Source: Candidatus Gallitreponema excrementavium (GTDB lineage: Bacteria > Spirochaetota > Spirochaetia > Treponematales > Treponemataceae). From it: DNA of 34,554 nt. Made by a program: the position numbers and the translations under genes. Numbering within the stretch: the stretch's first letter is position 1; each line of letters starts with the position of its first letter. The notes under the pieces were generated by a model that was not told where the DNA came from, made no database searches, and worked only from the letters and a program-made list of their open reading frames with translations. Below, piece by piece: positions 16,680 through 24,826 of this stretch. The DNA lies in the NCBI GenBank assembly GCA_017694795.1, contig JADIMM010000019.1, forward strand, positions 1 through 34,554, read 5' to 3'.

Positions 16680-17042
16680 TCAGAGCCAGTCTTTCCAGAC
16701 TTGGGGGCAGTATCCAAGGGTGGCTTTTTTTTCCGTTGTGTTCCTTACTACCGGGGTTTTTACAAGGAGGGGGTTTTCCAAAAGTTTTTCAAATTTTTCC
16801 GTGTCATCAAGGTATTTGAATTCGGTAAAATCCCGGCTTTGCGAATCTGCCATAAAATCCAGGGCCTGGATTTTTGAGGGAAACTCCCTTGCCAGGGCAT
16901 TAAGTACAGATTCCAGTTCACCCCTGCTGAACCCTTTTTCTTTCAGGTCAATAAACTGAAAATCCACCCTCCGTTCCTTAAAGAACCTCTGGGCTTTTTT
17001 TGTTTCAAAGCATTTGCCTGTACCAAAAATCTGTATAGCCAT
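16680..17042 (-). CDS. ArsC/Spx-family thioredoxin-fold protein
   Basis: A 120-residue protein, the normal length of the arsenate-reductase/Spx/YffB family. It opens with MAIQIFGTGKCFETKKAQRFF: the single Cys11 sits at the family's active-site position, with Thr at the place of the second Cys, so it is closer to ArsC/YffB than to a CXXC Spx. The later motif LLVKTPVVRN replaces the usual RPIV, keeping a basic residue near residue 99. It may reduce thiol-linked substrates or act as a regulator; true arsenate reduction is unproven and no ars genes are nearby. A promoter, TTGAAA (17079-17074) 17 bp from TATATT (17056-17051), gives an almost leaderless transcript. Confidence 0.85.
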   Translation of the reverse strand: MAIQIFGTGKCFETKKAQRFFKERRVDFQFIDLKEKGFSRGELESVLNALAREFPSKIQALDFMADSQSRDFTEFKYLDDTEKFEKLLENPLLVKTPVVRNTTEKKATLGYCPQVWKDWL

Positions 17043-17050
17043 AATTCTAA

Positions 17051-17079
17051 AATATAAAGGCTGCCGGGATTTTTTTCAA
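17051..17079 (-). promoter_or_regulatory. Promoter for the ArsC/Spx-family gene
   Basis: Minus-strand TTGAAA (17079-17074) and TATATT (17056-17051) are separated by exactly 17 bp. The expected transcription start, near 17044, leaves only a couple of bases before the ATG at 17042, so translation may be leaderless. Confidence 0.5.
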
Positions 17080-17159
17080 TAAGGTCACAAATAGGATTGG
17101 AGGAAGGAAATTACACAATGGATGAATGGCGGCGGGCAGTAAAAAATGCTGCGGAAAAA

Positions 17160-17759
17160 TTATCTTGCAAACTCAAGTTCTTCCAGAATTCTGCCATCCA
17201 GATTTTTAAGCCGGAAAACCAGGTTGTCTTTTTTTACATCTATTGTGCCGAAAGTTTTTCCTGCCGTTGTTTTTGGAATGGAAATTGACCCCGGATTAAA
17301 AAACAGGAACCCCTTTTCTTTTTCCAAAACCGGAATGTGGGTGTGTCCCTGGATAAAAACCGTCCCCGGGGTATTCCCTTTTATGAGTTCTTCTTTGGAA
17401 AACAGGTGCCCGTGGTGTATAAAAATTCCCGTTACGCAAGACCTGGATTCTGTTTCTGAGGTTTTTTCATGGGGGATAAAAATCCTGGCAGAGCTTTCCA
17501 GTACCGGAAAGTCCAAAAGCATCTGGTCAACCTCACTGTCGCAGTTTCCCCTGACGGAGATTATTTTTTCCTTAAAAGAATTAAGGATTCCGGCACAGGC
17601 CTTTGGGTCGTAGCCCTCCGGGATGGAATTCCTCGGCCCATGGTTAAGGTAGTCCCCGCAGATTATAAGCCTGTCACAGGAAATGGATTCCGGGGTTTTC
17701 AGGGTTCTTTCCAGATCCAGGAATGAGCCGTGTATGTCGGAAAGTACAAGAAATTTCAT
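17160..17759 (-). CDS. yfcE: YfcE-type metallophosphoesterase (phosphodiesterase)
   Basis: A 199-residue calcineurin-like phosphodiesterase of the YfcE/MJ0936 family, cytoplasmic, which hydrolyses phosphodiester bonds with two bound metal ions (often Mn). All five metal motifs are visible: SDIHGS at the N-terminus, GDYLNHGP, GNCDSE, a histidine in FIHHGHLF, and GHTHIP. The second motif reads LICGDYLNHGPRN, as in E. coli YfcE. The start is ATG 17759, with GGGAGG eight bases upstream; the TTG one codon before is not needed. The next gene downstream (ArsC/Spx) is 117 bp away and has its own promoter. The physiological substrate is unknown. Confidence 0.9.
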   Translation of the reverse strand: MKFLVLSDIHGSFLDLERTLKTPESISCDRLIICGDYLNHGPRNSIPEGYDPKACAGILNSFKEKIISVRGNCDSEVDQMLLDFPVLESSARIFIPHEKTSETESRSCVTGIFIHHGHLFSKEELIKGNTPGTVFIQGHTHIPVLEKEKGFLFFNPGSISIPKTTAGKTFGTIDVKKDNLVFRLKNLDGRILEELEFAR

Positions 17760-17884
17760 CAAAGCAACCTCCCGGACAAAATACTTTAAAAAGAAAATTT
17801 ATTCAACCTTTGTTTTTTTTAAGGACGCTTTTAACCAGTCAGCAAGTAAAAATCCTGGAGTTTGCAAAATGTTTTGCCAGGCTG

Positions 17885-17951
17885 GAATGCCATGCATTCT
17901 TGCCGGGCATCGGATATTCCTGCTTGATATTCCTGCCAGGCATTCTTGCCG
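17885..17951. repeat. Cluster of short direct and inverted repeats
   Basis: GAATGC (17885-17890) pairs with GCATTC (17894-17899). GATATTCCTGC occurs at 17913-17923 and again at 17926-17936, a 13-bp period. GCATTCTTGCCG occurs at 17894-17905 and 17940-17951. The tract lies in the 273-bp gap between the yfcE start and the beta-barrel gene, far from either start codon. Its function is unknown; it resembles a degenerate palindromic repeat. Confidence 0.5.
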
Positions 17952-17996
17952 AACTTCATGGAACAGATTCGGACATTCGGTGGAGATTCAATAAGA

Positions 17997-18025
17997 TTGT
18001 TTCTTTTAGGCTAAAGATATATAAT
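17997..18025 (+). promoter_or_regulatory. Promoter for the outer-membrane protein gene
   Basis: TTGTTT (17997-18002) lies 17 bp from a perfect TATAAT (18020-18025). The start codon is at 18033, so the transcript would be leaderless or nearly so. Confidence 0.5.
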
Positions 18026-18032
18026 TGCAGGG

Positions 18033-18665
18033 ATGAGGAAAAATTTTTTTGTTCTTGCAATTTTTTTATGTCCGGGACTTTTCTTTGGAGAAGGAAAAAT
18101 GTTTGATTTTTCTGTTTTTGGGGGAATCCAGGCTGTGGTGAATTCTGACGGGCTTTCCAGTGATTCTTCCCAGATTGTTCCTTCCCCCGGGGCTGTTTTC
18201 CGCCTTCCGTTTTTGGACAACCTGGAATTTTCCCCTGCAGTAAACATTTATTTTACAAGAAACCTGTATGTAAATGGAATGGTGCTTCCTGCCTCTTTGG
18301 AAAACAGGATGCTTTTTACCACAACAGTCCTTTTTGACTTTCCCGTTTCCTATGTCTTTAAGACCTCTTTTGCAGATTATTATATTGGTGGGGGCCTTTC
18401 GGTTTTTGCAAGGTTTGCCCTTGGGGAGTCCGTGCTGGAAGAAAACGAAGAATCCCTGGTAAAGAAAGCCAATGAATTTTACTGGTCCCGTGGAAGGTTT
18501 TTTATGCCTTCGTTAAGGGGGGAGGTGGTGTTCAATACCTTGGAAAATCTGAGACCGGGAATTCTTTTGAGGTGTTTTTTCCCCCTTTATAACCTTTGGA
18601 TAAAAACCGGGCTGCCCTTTGTCCATTCAATGGAGTTTTCGGCTGCCGTTACAATTTCCTGGTAA
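18033..18665 (+). CDS. Probable outer-membrane beta-barrel protein of unknown function
   Basis: A 210-residue exported protein. It opens with a signal peptide (MRKNFFVLAIFLCPGLFFGEG), then consists of alternating, glycine- and aromatic-punctuated strands: FDFSVFGGIQAVV, LEFSPAVNIYFTRNLYVNG, RMLFTTTVLFDFPVSYVF, DYYIGGGLSVFARFALG, LRPGILLRCFFPLYNLWI, and a final MEFSAAVTISW ending in the aromatic residue typical of BamA-inserted barrels. About eight strands would fit, as in small OmpA/OmpW-like barrels. No catalytic motif is seen. A perfect -10 ends eight bases before the ATG, so translation may be leaderless. The convergent activase gene ends 125 bp downstream. Confidence 0.75.
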   Translation: MRKNFFVLAIFLCPGLFFGEGKMFDFSVFGGIQAVVNSDGLSSDSSQIVPSPGAVFRLPFLDNLEFSPAVNIYFTRNLYVNGMVLPASLENRMLFTTTVLFDFPVSYVFKTSFADYYIGGGLSVFARFALGESVLEENEESLVKKANEFYWSRGRFFMPSLRGEVVFNTLENLRPGILLRCFFPLYNLWIKTGLPFVHSMEFSAAVTISW

Positions 18666-18742
18666 CAGCCAGGGCCTTCCTGCATAGGGTAAGTCAGGGG
18701 GTATTTTCTGTTTTACGGTATAAACGGGCGGTTTTAATTAAA

Positions 18743-18775
18743 AAGCCGGAAGAATACTACTGATTCTGCCGGCTT
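18743..18775 (-). terminator. Intrinsic terminator of the activase gene
   Basis: Read on the minus strand, AAGCCGG (18775-18769) and then AGAAT pair with ATTCT and CCGGCTT (18749-18743), 12 pairs with one mismatch around a 7-nt loop. It is followed by a run of T residues (TTTTTAATT) and lies 16 bases after the stop of the 18791-23290 gene. Confidence 0.8.
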
Positions 18776-18790
18776 GATATCCATGTCCTT

Positions 18791-21700
18791 TTAAATAGTC
18801 TTTTTTGTATCGTCGGGGTGAACCCCTGGTTTTGCATTTGAAAGGAGGAGCTTGAGCCTGTTGAGCTGGTTAACCTCGCTGGCCCCCGGGTCGTAGTCGA
18901 TTGCTGCAATGTTTGCACCGGGGTATCTTCTCCTTAATTCCTTTATCATTCCCTTTCCGGTTACATGGTTGGGGAGGCAGGCAAAGGGCTGTACACAGGC
19001 AATGGTTTCAACTCCCGATTTGATAAGCTCCACCATTTCTGCAGTCAGGAACCAGCCTTCCCCTGTCATGTTTCCAAGGGAAACAATGTCGTCTACCCCT
19101 TCCTGGAGGGTATAAATAGACTCCGGCGGGAGGAACCTCCGGCTCTGCTTTAGGGCGGCTTTAATTTCTTTTCTGTAAAGCTCCAAAAGGAAAATTAAAA
19201 TTCTTGCGTTCCGTTCCGAGCTTTTTGGAAAGCCCAGTTTGCGGTGCTTGAAAATCCCGTTGGAGATACTGTAAAACAGGAAGTCTGCCAAATCCGGCAT
19301 TACGCATTCCCCGTCTTCTTTTTCTATAACCTTTACAATGTTATTGTTTGCAGTAGGATGGAATTTAACCAGGATTTCCCCTACAACACCAACTCTTTTT
19401 TTATGTACCGGGTTCAGGGGGAGGGTATCAAAATCCCTTACCATTTCCCGGATGAGTTTTTTGTACTTGCCTATGGAAAGGCTTTTTATCTGTTTTTTTG
19501 CGGCTTCGGTCCATTTCTCCCCAAGGGAATCGGCACTTCCTTTTTCCTTTTCGTAGGGCCGCACCCGGTAAAGGCAGCGCATAAGCACATCCCCTATCAT
19601 CACAGCCATTAAGGCCCGGTGGATAAGGGGCAGGGAAATCTTAAAGCCCGGATTTCCCTCAAAACCTTGGGCACTTAATGAAATTACCGGAACCTGGGAA
19701 AAACCACAGTCTGCCAGGGCCCTGCGGATAAATCCGATATAGTTTGTTGCCCGGCAGCCTCCTCCGGTCTGGGTTATAATCAGGCTGGTATTATCCGGAT
19801 CGTATTTTCCTGACTGGAGGGCCTGGATCATCTGGCCTGCAACTATTATGGAGGGATAACAGGCATCATTGTTTACATATTTAAGGCCTACATCAATACA
19901 GTGGGGATCCACATCCGGGAGGATTACAAAATTGTATCCGCTGTACTCAAAGGCTTTCTGCAGAATATTAAAATGAATAGGGGACATCTGGGGTGCAAGA
20001 ATGGTGTGCTGTTTTTTCATTTTTTTTGTAAAAACAGCCCTCTTATAGGCACTGGATTTTCTTTCCCTTTTTATTTTGCTTTTTTCCCTTTCTTTTACTG
20101 CAGAAATAAGGCTCCTCATTCTGATTCTGATAGCCCCCAGGTTTGAACCTTCGTCTATCTTGATAAGGGTGTACATTTTTCCCTTTGCATCAAGAATCTC
20201 CTGTACCTGGTCCGATGTAACTGCGTCCAGACCGCAACCGAAACTCGTAAGTTGTACCAGTTCCAGGTTTTCTTCCTGGGATACAAACTGGGCGGCCCTG
20301 TAAAGCCGGTTGTGGTAAGTCCACTGGTCGATTATCCGCAAGGGTCTTTCTATATGTCCCAGGGGGGCGACGCTGTCCTCCGTAAGGACGGCAAGCCCAA
20401 GGCCTGTTATAAGTTCCGGAATCCCGTGGTTAATCTCCGGGTCAAGATGGTAGGGGCGGCCTGCCAGAACAACACCTTTTAAATTGTTTTCTTTAAGGTA
20501 TTTTAGTGTTTCCTCTCCTTTTTGGGCTGTTTCAAGCCGGAATTTCTCCTGTTCCGCCCAGGCAGCATCCACCGCCCCTGAAATTTCCACAAAGGGAATG
20601 GAGAATTTATCCCCCATTTCTTCAAAAAGCCTCTGGGTAAGGGCCTTTTTATTGTCAATGGGAAGGAAGGGGTTCATAAAAAGAACAGAAGAATCCCTCA
20701 GGGCCTCCACATTGTTTTTAAGCACCTCCGGATAGCTTGTAACAATGGGGCAGTTGTAATGGTTTCCTGCCCCCGGATCTTCTTTTATTTCGTAGGGGGC
20801 ACAGGGGTAAAAGATGAATTTTATCCCGGCGTCCAAAAGGGCCTGTAAATGCCCGTGGGTTATTTTACCCGGATAACATACGGACTCCGAAGGTATTGTC
20901 TCCAAGCCCTTTTCGTAAATATTCCTGGAGGAACGGGGCGAAAGCCTTACCCGGAAGCCCAGTTTGGTAAAAAATGTAAACCAGAATGGGTAGTTCTCAT
21001 ACATATTGAGGACCCTTAAAATTCCCACATCCCCCCTGTAGGCTTCAGAGGGTTTCAGGGCCTGGTACCGGAAAAGCCTTTTATATTTCCAGTTGAAAAG
21101 GTTTGGAAGGGGTTCCGTCTTTTCACGTTTTTCCGTTCCGGAGGCAGTGTTTACCACAGAACAGTCAGGTACCCCGGATTCTGTTTTCTGCAGTACCATT
21201 TCTGCTCCCCGTTCGCATCTGTTTCCGGTTATGAATTTCCTGACTCTCTCCCCGGACTGGCCGTCAGTGGAAGAAAAAGTGTTTATTGTCAAAAGACAGT
21301 TGTTGGCACAGCCTCCGCAGCGGGTTAAATCCAGGTCAACCTTAAATGATTCAAGGGCCTGGGGGCCGGCAATGCTTGACCTGGCGTTGTAATCCGATCC
21401 CTGGTTTATCCATTCTTCCCGGGCAATCAGGGCTGCACCATAGGCTCCCATAAGCCCTGCCACATCAGGCCGGACGGCATCTTTTCCAACAATCTTTTCA
21501 AAAGCCCTTAGGACAGCATCATTATTAAACGTCCCCCCCTGGACTACGATTTTTGAACCCAGGGTGGCAGGGTCCCTTAGTTTTATTACTTTAAAGAGGG
21601 CATTTTTTATTACCGAATAAGAAAGCCCTGCAGAAATGTCCCCTACCGAGGCACCTTCTTTTTGAGCCTGTTTGACACGGCTGTTCATAAAGACTGTACA

Positions 21701-23290
21701 GCGGCTTCCCAGGTCTACGGGCTTTTTTGCCAAAAGGGCTTTGTTTGAAAAACTCTGTATATCCATCCCCAGGGAGCGGGCAAAGTTGTCAAGAAAGCTT
21801 CCGCAGCCGGAAGAACAGGCTTCGTTAAGCTGGATAGAAGTAATAGCCCCGTCTTTCATGTGGAGGCACTTCATGTCCTGGCCTCCGATGTCCAGGAGGA
21901 ATTCTACCCCGGGAACAAAAAAATCTGCAGCTTTAAAGTGGGCAATGGTTTCGACTTCGCCGGAATCAACCCCAAGGGCTGCCTGGAAAAGGGCCTCCCC
22001 GTAACCTGTGGAACAGGAACGGGCAATATGAACGGAGGAAGGAATCCTCCTGTAAAGGTCTTTTAAAACCTTCACAGCAAGCTCTACAGGATTTCCACCG
22101 TTTACGTCGTAAAACCTCCAGATAATCTTTCCTTCCGTGTCTACGAGAACTGCCTTTGTGGTGGTGGACCCTGAATCCAGTCCCAGAAAAACAGGCCCCG
22201 TGGTGGTATCAAGGTTTCCGGAGGCAGCCATGTTTGCGGCATGACGGACACGGAACTGTTCCAGCTCTTTTTCGTCTTTAAAAAGAGGTTCCAGTCTCTG
22301 AACCTCGTCCAGTTCAGCTTCCGAAATGGAATCTACTACGGAGGAAAGCTCCTCCGGGGTGAAAAAGGCATATTTTGGTGTTTCTTCCGGGGCGGATTTT
22401 CCTGAAGTTTCCGAAAGATTTTCTTTACCGGTCCGGGTTTCACTGTAAGCAGGATCCCCTGATTCTTTTCTTGAATTGAATTCCTTTAAGGCCTCTTCAG
22501 AGGTTTCTGCGGAAAAGGCGGCTCCGGTGGCAACAAATAGCTGGGAATTTTCCGGGACAATGATTTCTTCCGGTTTAAGCTTTAAGGTCTCGATAAACCG
22601 GTACCTGAGCTGGTCCATAAAGTGGAGGGGGCCTCCCAAAAAGGCTACGTTACCCCTTATGGGTTTTCCGCAGGCAAGACCGGAAATTGTCTGGTTTACT
22701 ACGGCCTGGAAAATACTTGCCGCAATGTCTTCCCTTCTTGCACCTTCGTTAATAAGGGGCTGGATATCGGTTTTTGCAAAAACACCGCAGCGGGCAGCTA
22801 TAGGGTATATGGTGGAACAGTTTTCCGCAAGGACATTTAGACCGTCGGCGTCTGTTTCCAAAAGGGCTGCCATCTGGTCTATGAATGCCCCGGTCCCTCC
22901 CGCACAGGTTCCGTTCATCCTTTGTTCTATTCCGTTGTCAAAATAAGTGATTTTTGCGTCTTCTCCCCCAAGTTCAATGGCAACCTGGGTCTGGGGTATC
23001 AAATTCTTTACCGCAGTGGTTGCAGCAACAACTTCCTGGACAAAGGGAATGGAAAGCCATTTTGAAACGGCAAGCCCGCCAGAACCGGTAACTACTATAC
23101 TTAAAATCGAATCCTCTCCGTACTTTTTAACCTCATTGCAGGCCATTTTTACTACAGAAATGATGGTGCTTCTTATATCTGCCCTGTGCCTCTCGTAGGC
23201 TCCGTAAATAGGTTTGTTCAAACTGTTAAGGGCAATAATCTTTACTGTGGTAGACCCAACGTCAATTCCAACTCTGATAATCTCCGGCAT
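18791..23290 (-). CDS. Giant 2-hydroxyacyl-CoA dehydratase activase fusion (BadF/HgdC-type ATPases plus DUF2229/HgdB-like regions)
   Basis: A 1499-residue cytoplasmic iron-sulfur protein; ATG 23290 has AGGAGA six bases upstream. Residues ~5-265 form a first ASKHA ATPase ([26 protein letters not shown], and [11 protein letters not shown] with the cluster Cys). Residues ~368-640 repeat it ([37 protein letters not shown]). Next come CGGCANNC near residue 690, a probable Fe-S or zinc site, then a DUF2229-like region ([30 protein letters not shown]) and an HgdB-like part ([39 protein letters not shown]). In amino-acid fermenters, HgdC-type activases inject one electron into 2-hydroxyacyl-CoA dehydratases at the cost of ATP. 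Here activator and dehydratase-like parts are on one chain, a known architecture whose substrate is mostly undetermined. No separate dehydratase, CoA-transferase or ferredoxin gene is adjacent. Confidence 0.9.
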   Translation of the reverse strand: MPEIIRVGIDVGSTTVKIIALNSLNKPIYGAYERHRADIRSTIISVVKMACNEVKKYGEDSILSIVVTGSGGLAVSKWLSIPFVQEVVAATTAVKNLIPQTQVAIELGGEDAKITYFDNGIEQRMNGTCAGGTGAFIDQMAALLETDADGLNVLAENCSTIYPIAARCGVFAKTDIQPLINEGARREDIAASIFQAVVNQTISGLACGKPIRGNVAFLGGPLHFMDQLRYRFIETLKLKPEEIIVPENSQLFVATGAAFSAETSEEALKEFNSRKESGDPAYSETRTGKENLSETSGKSAPEETPKYAFFTPEELSSVVDSISEAELDEVQRLEPLFKDEKELEQFRVRHAANMAASGNLDTTTGPVFLGLDSGSTTTKAVLVDTEGKIIWRFYDVNGGNPVELAVKVLKDLYRRIPSSVHIARSCSTGYGEALFQAALGVDSGEVETIAHFKAADFFVPGVEFLLDIGGQDMKCLHMKDGAITSIQLNEACSSGCGSFLDNFARSLGMDIQSFSNKALLAKKPVDLGSRCTVFMNSRVKQAQKEGASVGDISAGLSYSVIKNALFKVIKLRDPATLGSKIVVQGGTFNNDAVLRAFEKIVGKDAVRPDVAGLMGAYGAALIAREEWINQGSDYNARSSIAGPQALESFKVDLDLTRCGGCANNCLLTINTFSSTDGQSGERVRKFITGNRCERGAEMVLQKTESGVPDCSVVNTASGTEKREKTEPLPNLFNWKYKRLFRYQALKPSEAYRGDVGILRVLNMYENYPFWFTFFTKLGFRVRLSPRSSRNIYEKGLETIPSESVCYPGKITHGHLQALLDAGIKFIFYPCAPYEIKEDPGAGNHYNCPIVTSYPEVLKNNVEALRDSSVLFMNPFLPIDNKKALTQRLFEEMGDKFSIPFVEISGAVDAAWAEQEKFRLETAQKGEETLKYLKENNLKGVVLAGRPYHLDPEINHGIPELITGLGLAVLTEDSVAPLGHIERPLRIIDQWTYHNRLYRAAQFVSQEENLELVQLTSFGCGLDAVTSDQVQEILDAKGKMYTLIKIDEGSNLGAIRIRMRSLISAVKEREKSKIKRERKSSAYKRAVFTKKMKKQHTILAPQMSPIHFNILQKAFEYSGYNFVILPDVDPHCIDVGLKYVNNDACYPSIIVAGQMIQALQSGKYDPDNTSLIITQTGGGCRATNYIGFIRRALADCGFSQVPVISLSAQGFEGNPGFKISLPLIHRALMAVMIGDVLMRCLYRVRPYEKEKGSADSLGEKWTEAAKKQIKSLSIGKYKKLIREMVRDFDTLPLNPVHKKRVGVVGEILVKFHPTANNNIVKVIEKEDGECVMPDLADFLFYSISNGIFKHRKLGFPKSSERNARILIFLLELYRKEIKAALKQSRRFLPPESIYTLQEGVDDIVSLGNMTGEGWFLTAEMVELIKSGVETIACVQPFACLPNHVTGKGMIKELRRRYPGANIAAIDYDPGASEVNQLNRLKLLLSNAKPGVHPDDTKKTI

Positions 23291-23359
23291 TACCTTCTCC
23301 TGGAAAAAACAATAAAACCTTAATAAATTTTTAAATTATGATTTATGTTTAAAAACAAC

Positions 23360-23417
23360 CTTAAAGAAAACTTTAAGTTACCCAAAGCGTTTTTTACTGC
23401 AAAAAGGCAAAAAACGC
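23360..23417 (-). promoter_or_regulatory. Two stem-loops in the activase leader
   Basis: In the predicted leader, GCGTTTTTT (23387-23395) pairs perfectly with AAAAAACGC (23409-23417), and CTTAAAG (23360-23366) with CTTTAAG (23371-23377). On the minus strand the second stem is followed by GTTGTTTTT, which resembles a weak attenuator. The gap 23291-23594 contains only this leader and its promoter. Confidence 0.4.
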
Positions 23418-23433
23418 ATAAAAAAAGTAATAA

Positions 23434-23462
23434 ATTATAGTTGTTACATATATTTATACCAA
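23434..23462 (-). promoter_or_regulatory. Promoter for the activase gene
   Basis: Minus-strand TTGGTA (23462-23457) is exactly 17 bp from a perfect TATAAT (23439-23434). Transcription would begin near 23427, giving a leader of about 137 nt before the ATG at 23290. Confidence 0.65.
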
Positions 23463-23594
23463 TTTTTTGCAAGAAAGTTAAGATAAAAAAACATAAGAAT
23501 TGCAAGGGGAAGGTTTTTTGCGGTTTAACCTGCAGCCGTAAGGAAACAGAAAACAAAGGGAAAATCAAAAAGACTTTTAAGGGCAATCTTCGTC

Positions 23595-24044
23595 CTATTC
23601 TTCATCCTCGTCCTCGTCATCGTACTTGTTATAATCATAATATTCGGGACCTCTGTACCCGTATTTGTCATGGCCTGTATAATATCCGTTCCTGGTGCCG
23701 TTCCTGTAGCCGGTGCCATATTCATCGTCAAATTCATATTCTTCTTCATAGTCTTCTTCATAGTCGTCAGAATCGTAGTCATCAGGATCCCGGGGATAAA
23801 AACCTGCATCCCTGTTGTAGTCCGGTTTTCCCTGGGTAAGCCTTTTCCCCTTATTCTGGCTCCTTCTTTTCCGGGCAGACTTCTTGTGCCGCTCTTTTTC
23901 AAGCCGGAGCCTTTCCCTTTCAATTTCCATAAGCTCCTGGTGCCTTTTCCTGGCACTCCGCTGGGATTCTTCCCAGTCCCTGGCACTGGCATAGGAATAA
24001 ATGGAGTATATGAAAAGAATTAGGGCAATGAGGATAAGGGACAT
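23595..24044 (-). CDS. Small membrane-anchored protein with charged coil and acidic tyrosine-rich tail
   Basis: The start at 24044 is chosen over an in-frame ATG at 24089 because GGAGG lies 5 bases upstream. The 149-residue product has a single N-terminal membrane helix (MSLILIALILFIYSIYSYAS), then a strongly charged Arg/Lys/Glu helix (RHQELMEIERERLRLEKERHKKS) likely to be coiled-coil, then a basic KKSARKRRSQNKGKR patch, and finally a low-complexity Asp/Glu/Tyr/Gly tail ending DEDEDEE. No family is recognised. The polarity (membrane, basic, acidic) suggests a scaffold or nucleic-acid- or cation-binding surface protein facing the cytoplasm, but this is inference. Confidence 0.7.
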   Translation of the reverse strand: MSLILIALILFIYSIYSYASARDWEESQRSARKRHQELMEIERERLRLEKERHKKSARKRRSQNKGKRLTQGKPDYNRDAGFYPRDPDDYDSDDYEEDYEEEYEFDDEYGTGYRNGTRNGYYTGHDKYGYRGPEYYDYNKYDDEDEDEE

Positions 24045-24060
24045 AAAAACCTCCAAAAAG

Positions 24061-24089
24061 ATTATATTACAGAAAAATCCCCTTGTCAC
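24061..24089 (-). promoter_or_regulatory. Promoter for the acidic membrane protein
   Basis: Minus-strand GTGACA (24089-24084) is 17 bp from a perfect TATAAT (24066-24061), a strong sigma70 match. Transcription would start near 24054, leaving about 10 nt that just includes the GGAGG. Confidence 0.6.
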
Positions 24090-24248
24090 GGATAAACCTG
24101 AAAAAACTACGGAAAAAAGTAGATTTAGTGTTAAAAGCTGAAAGAAACCGAAAAAGAAAGCCCGGAAAGGAGAATGGTTTTAATGGCGGAAAAAATTGAG
24201 TCAGCTTAAAAATGTTATGTCTTAGTGAGCAAAATTAAAATAAAAAAA

Positions 24249-24279
24249 GGCAGAGAAGGGGAGGTAGTCCTTCTCTGCC
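24249..24279 (-). terminator. Strong intrinsic terminator on the minus strand
   Basis: GGCAGAGAAGG (24249-24259) is perfectly complementary to CCTTCTCTGCC (24269-24279). On the minus strand the stem is followed by TTTTTTTATTTTAATTTT. It lies 37 bases beyond the stop codon of the HU/DUF4469-like remnant, which it once terminated. A second perfect 10-bp stem, AAAGGAAAGG/CCTTTCCTTT (24280-24310), sits between. Confidence 0.85.
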
Positions 24280-24315
24280 AAAGGAAAGGAGGTTTTTATT
24301 CCTTTCCTTTTTAAA

Positions 24316-24603
24316 TTACTCTCCTGTGCCTAAGGTTACAGGGTTGGAGAGAATGGTTAAAAGGTATTTCCTTTCGTAGTTGCTCTTTCCGCCATATCGG
24401 GTTTTTATCAGGATTTTGTAAGAAGTCCCCGGGGAAAGGCTTTCCGGAATCGAAAACAAGAGTTTTCCCGGAAGATTGTAAACCAGGGTGGAAGAAACAT
24501 TAATCCATTTGGATTCATCCGTTTCGGGTTTTTCCTGCTCCGTAAGAGGAACAAACCAAATTCCGGAGTCTGCGCCGCCTAAAGTTTTAAAGGTTGTGAA
24601 ACA
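24316..24603 (-). pseudogene. C-terminal remnant of an HU/DUF4469-type protein
   Basis: The minus strand encodes an open frame of about 95 codons ending at TAA 24318-24316. It has no usable start codon; an in-frame stop lies about 14 codons further upstream, near 24645. The readable part, LGGADSGIWFVP..., LVYNLPGKLLFSIPESLSPGTSYKIL, IKTRYGG and YLLTILSNPVTLGTG, fits the C-terminal Ig-like domain (DUF4469) that follows an HU-type DNA-binding domain in many Bacteroidetes and spirochaete proteins. The DNA-binding half is absent. The break is near 24600-24650, just left of the cas operon promoter, so the gene was probably cut when the CRISPR locus arrived. Its own terminator is still intact. The family assignment is from pattern memory. 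Confidence 0.55.
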
Positions 24604-24749
24604 AATGTAAAAAGGTGGAAATAATGTTTTAGTTATGGAAAATTAGTTTGGCAGAAAAGATTGGTAATGGTAAAACAAAAAAAGGATTTCTCAGTGGGAA
24701 AAGGAAGTTTGTCAGTGAGGAATTTTTTTATACTTCAGTTTAAATTAAG

Positions 24750-24778
24750 TTGCATAATCTGAAATTCAATTGTATCAT
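24750..24778 (+). promoter_or_regulatory. Promoter of the cas operon
   Basis: TTGCAT (24750-24755) and TATCAT (24773-24778) are exactly 17 bp apart and lie 49 bases before the cas3 start. No other promoter is evident before the CRISPR leader, and the cas genes are tightly spaced, so one transcript probably covers all seven. The stretch 24604-24749 holds only AT-rich DNA. Confidence 0.6.
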
Positions 24779-24826
24779 GCATCTGTTGTTAACTTCTGAT
24801 TTCTGAAATAAGGAAAGTTTTCATTA

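Noticed and set aside
17118..17288. Plus-strand frame MDEWRRAVKNAAEKL... with GGAGGAAGG upstream
   Set aside because: The ribosome site is good but spaced about 12 bases away, and most of the frame is antisense to the 3' end of yfcE. It could be the leftover start of a lost gene; evidence is too thin to call it.
24174..24209. Very short frame MVLMAEKIESA after AAAGGAG
   Set aside because: Only 11 codons, no conservation can be judged, probably chance.
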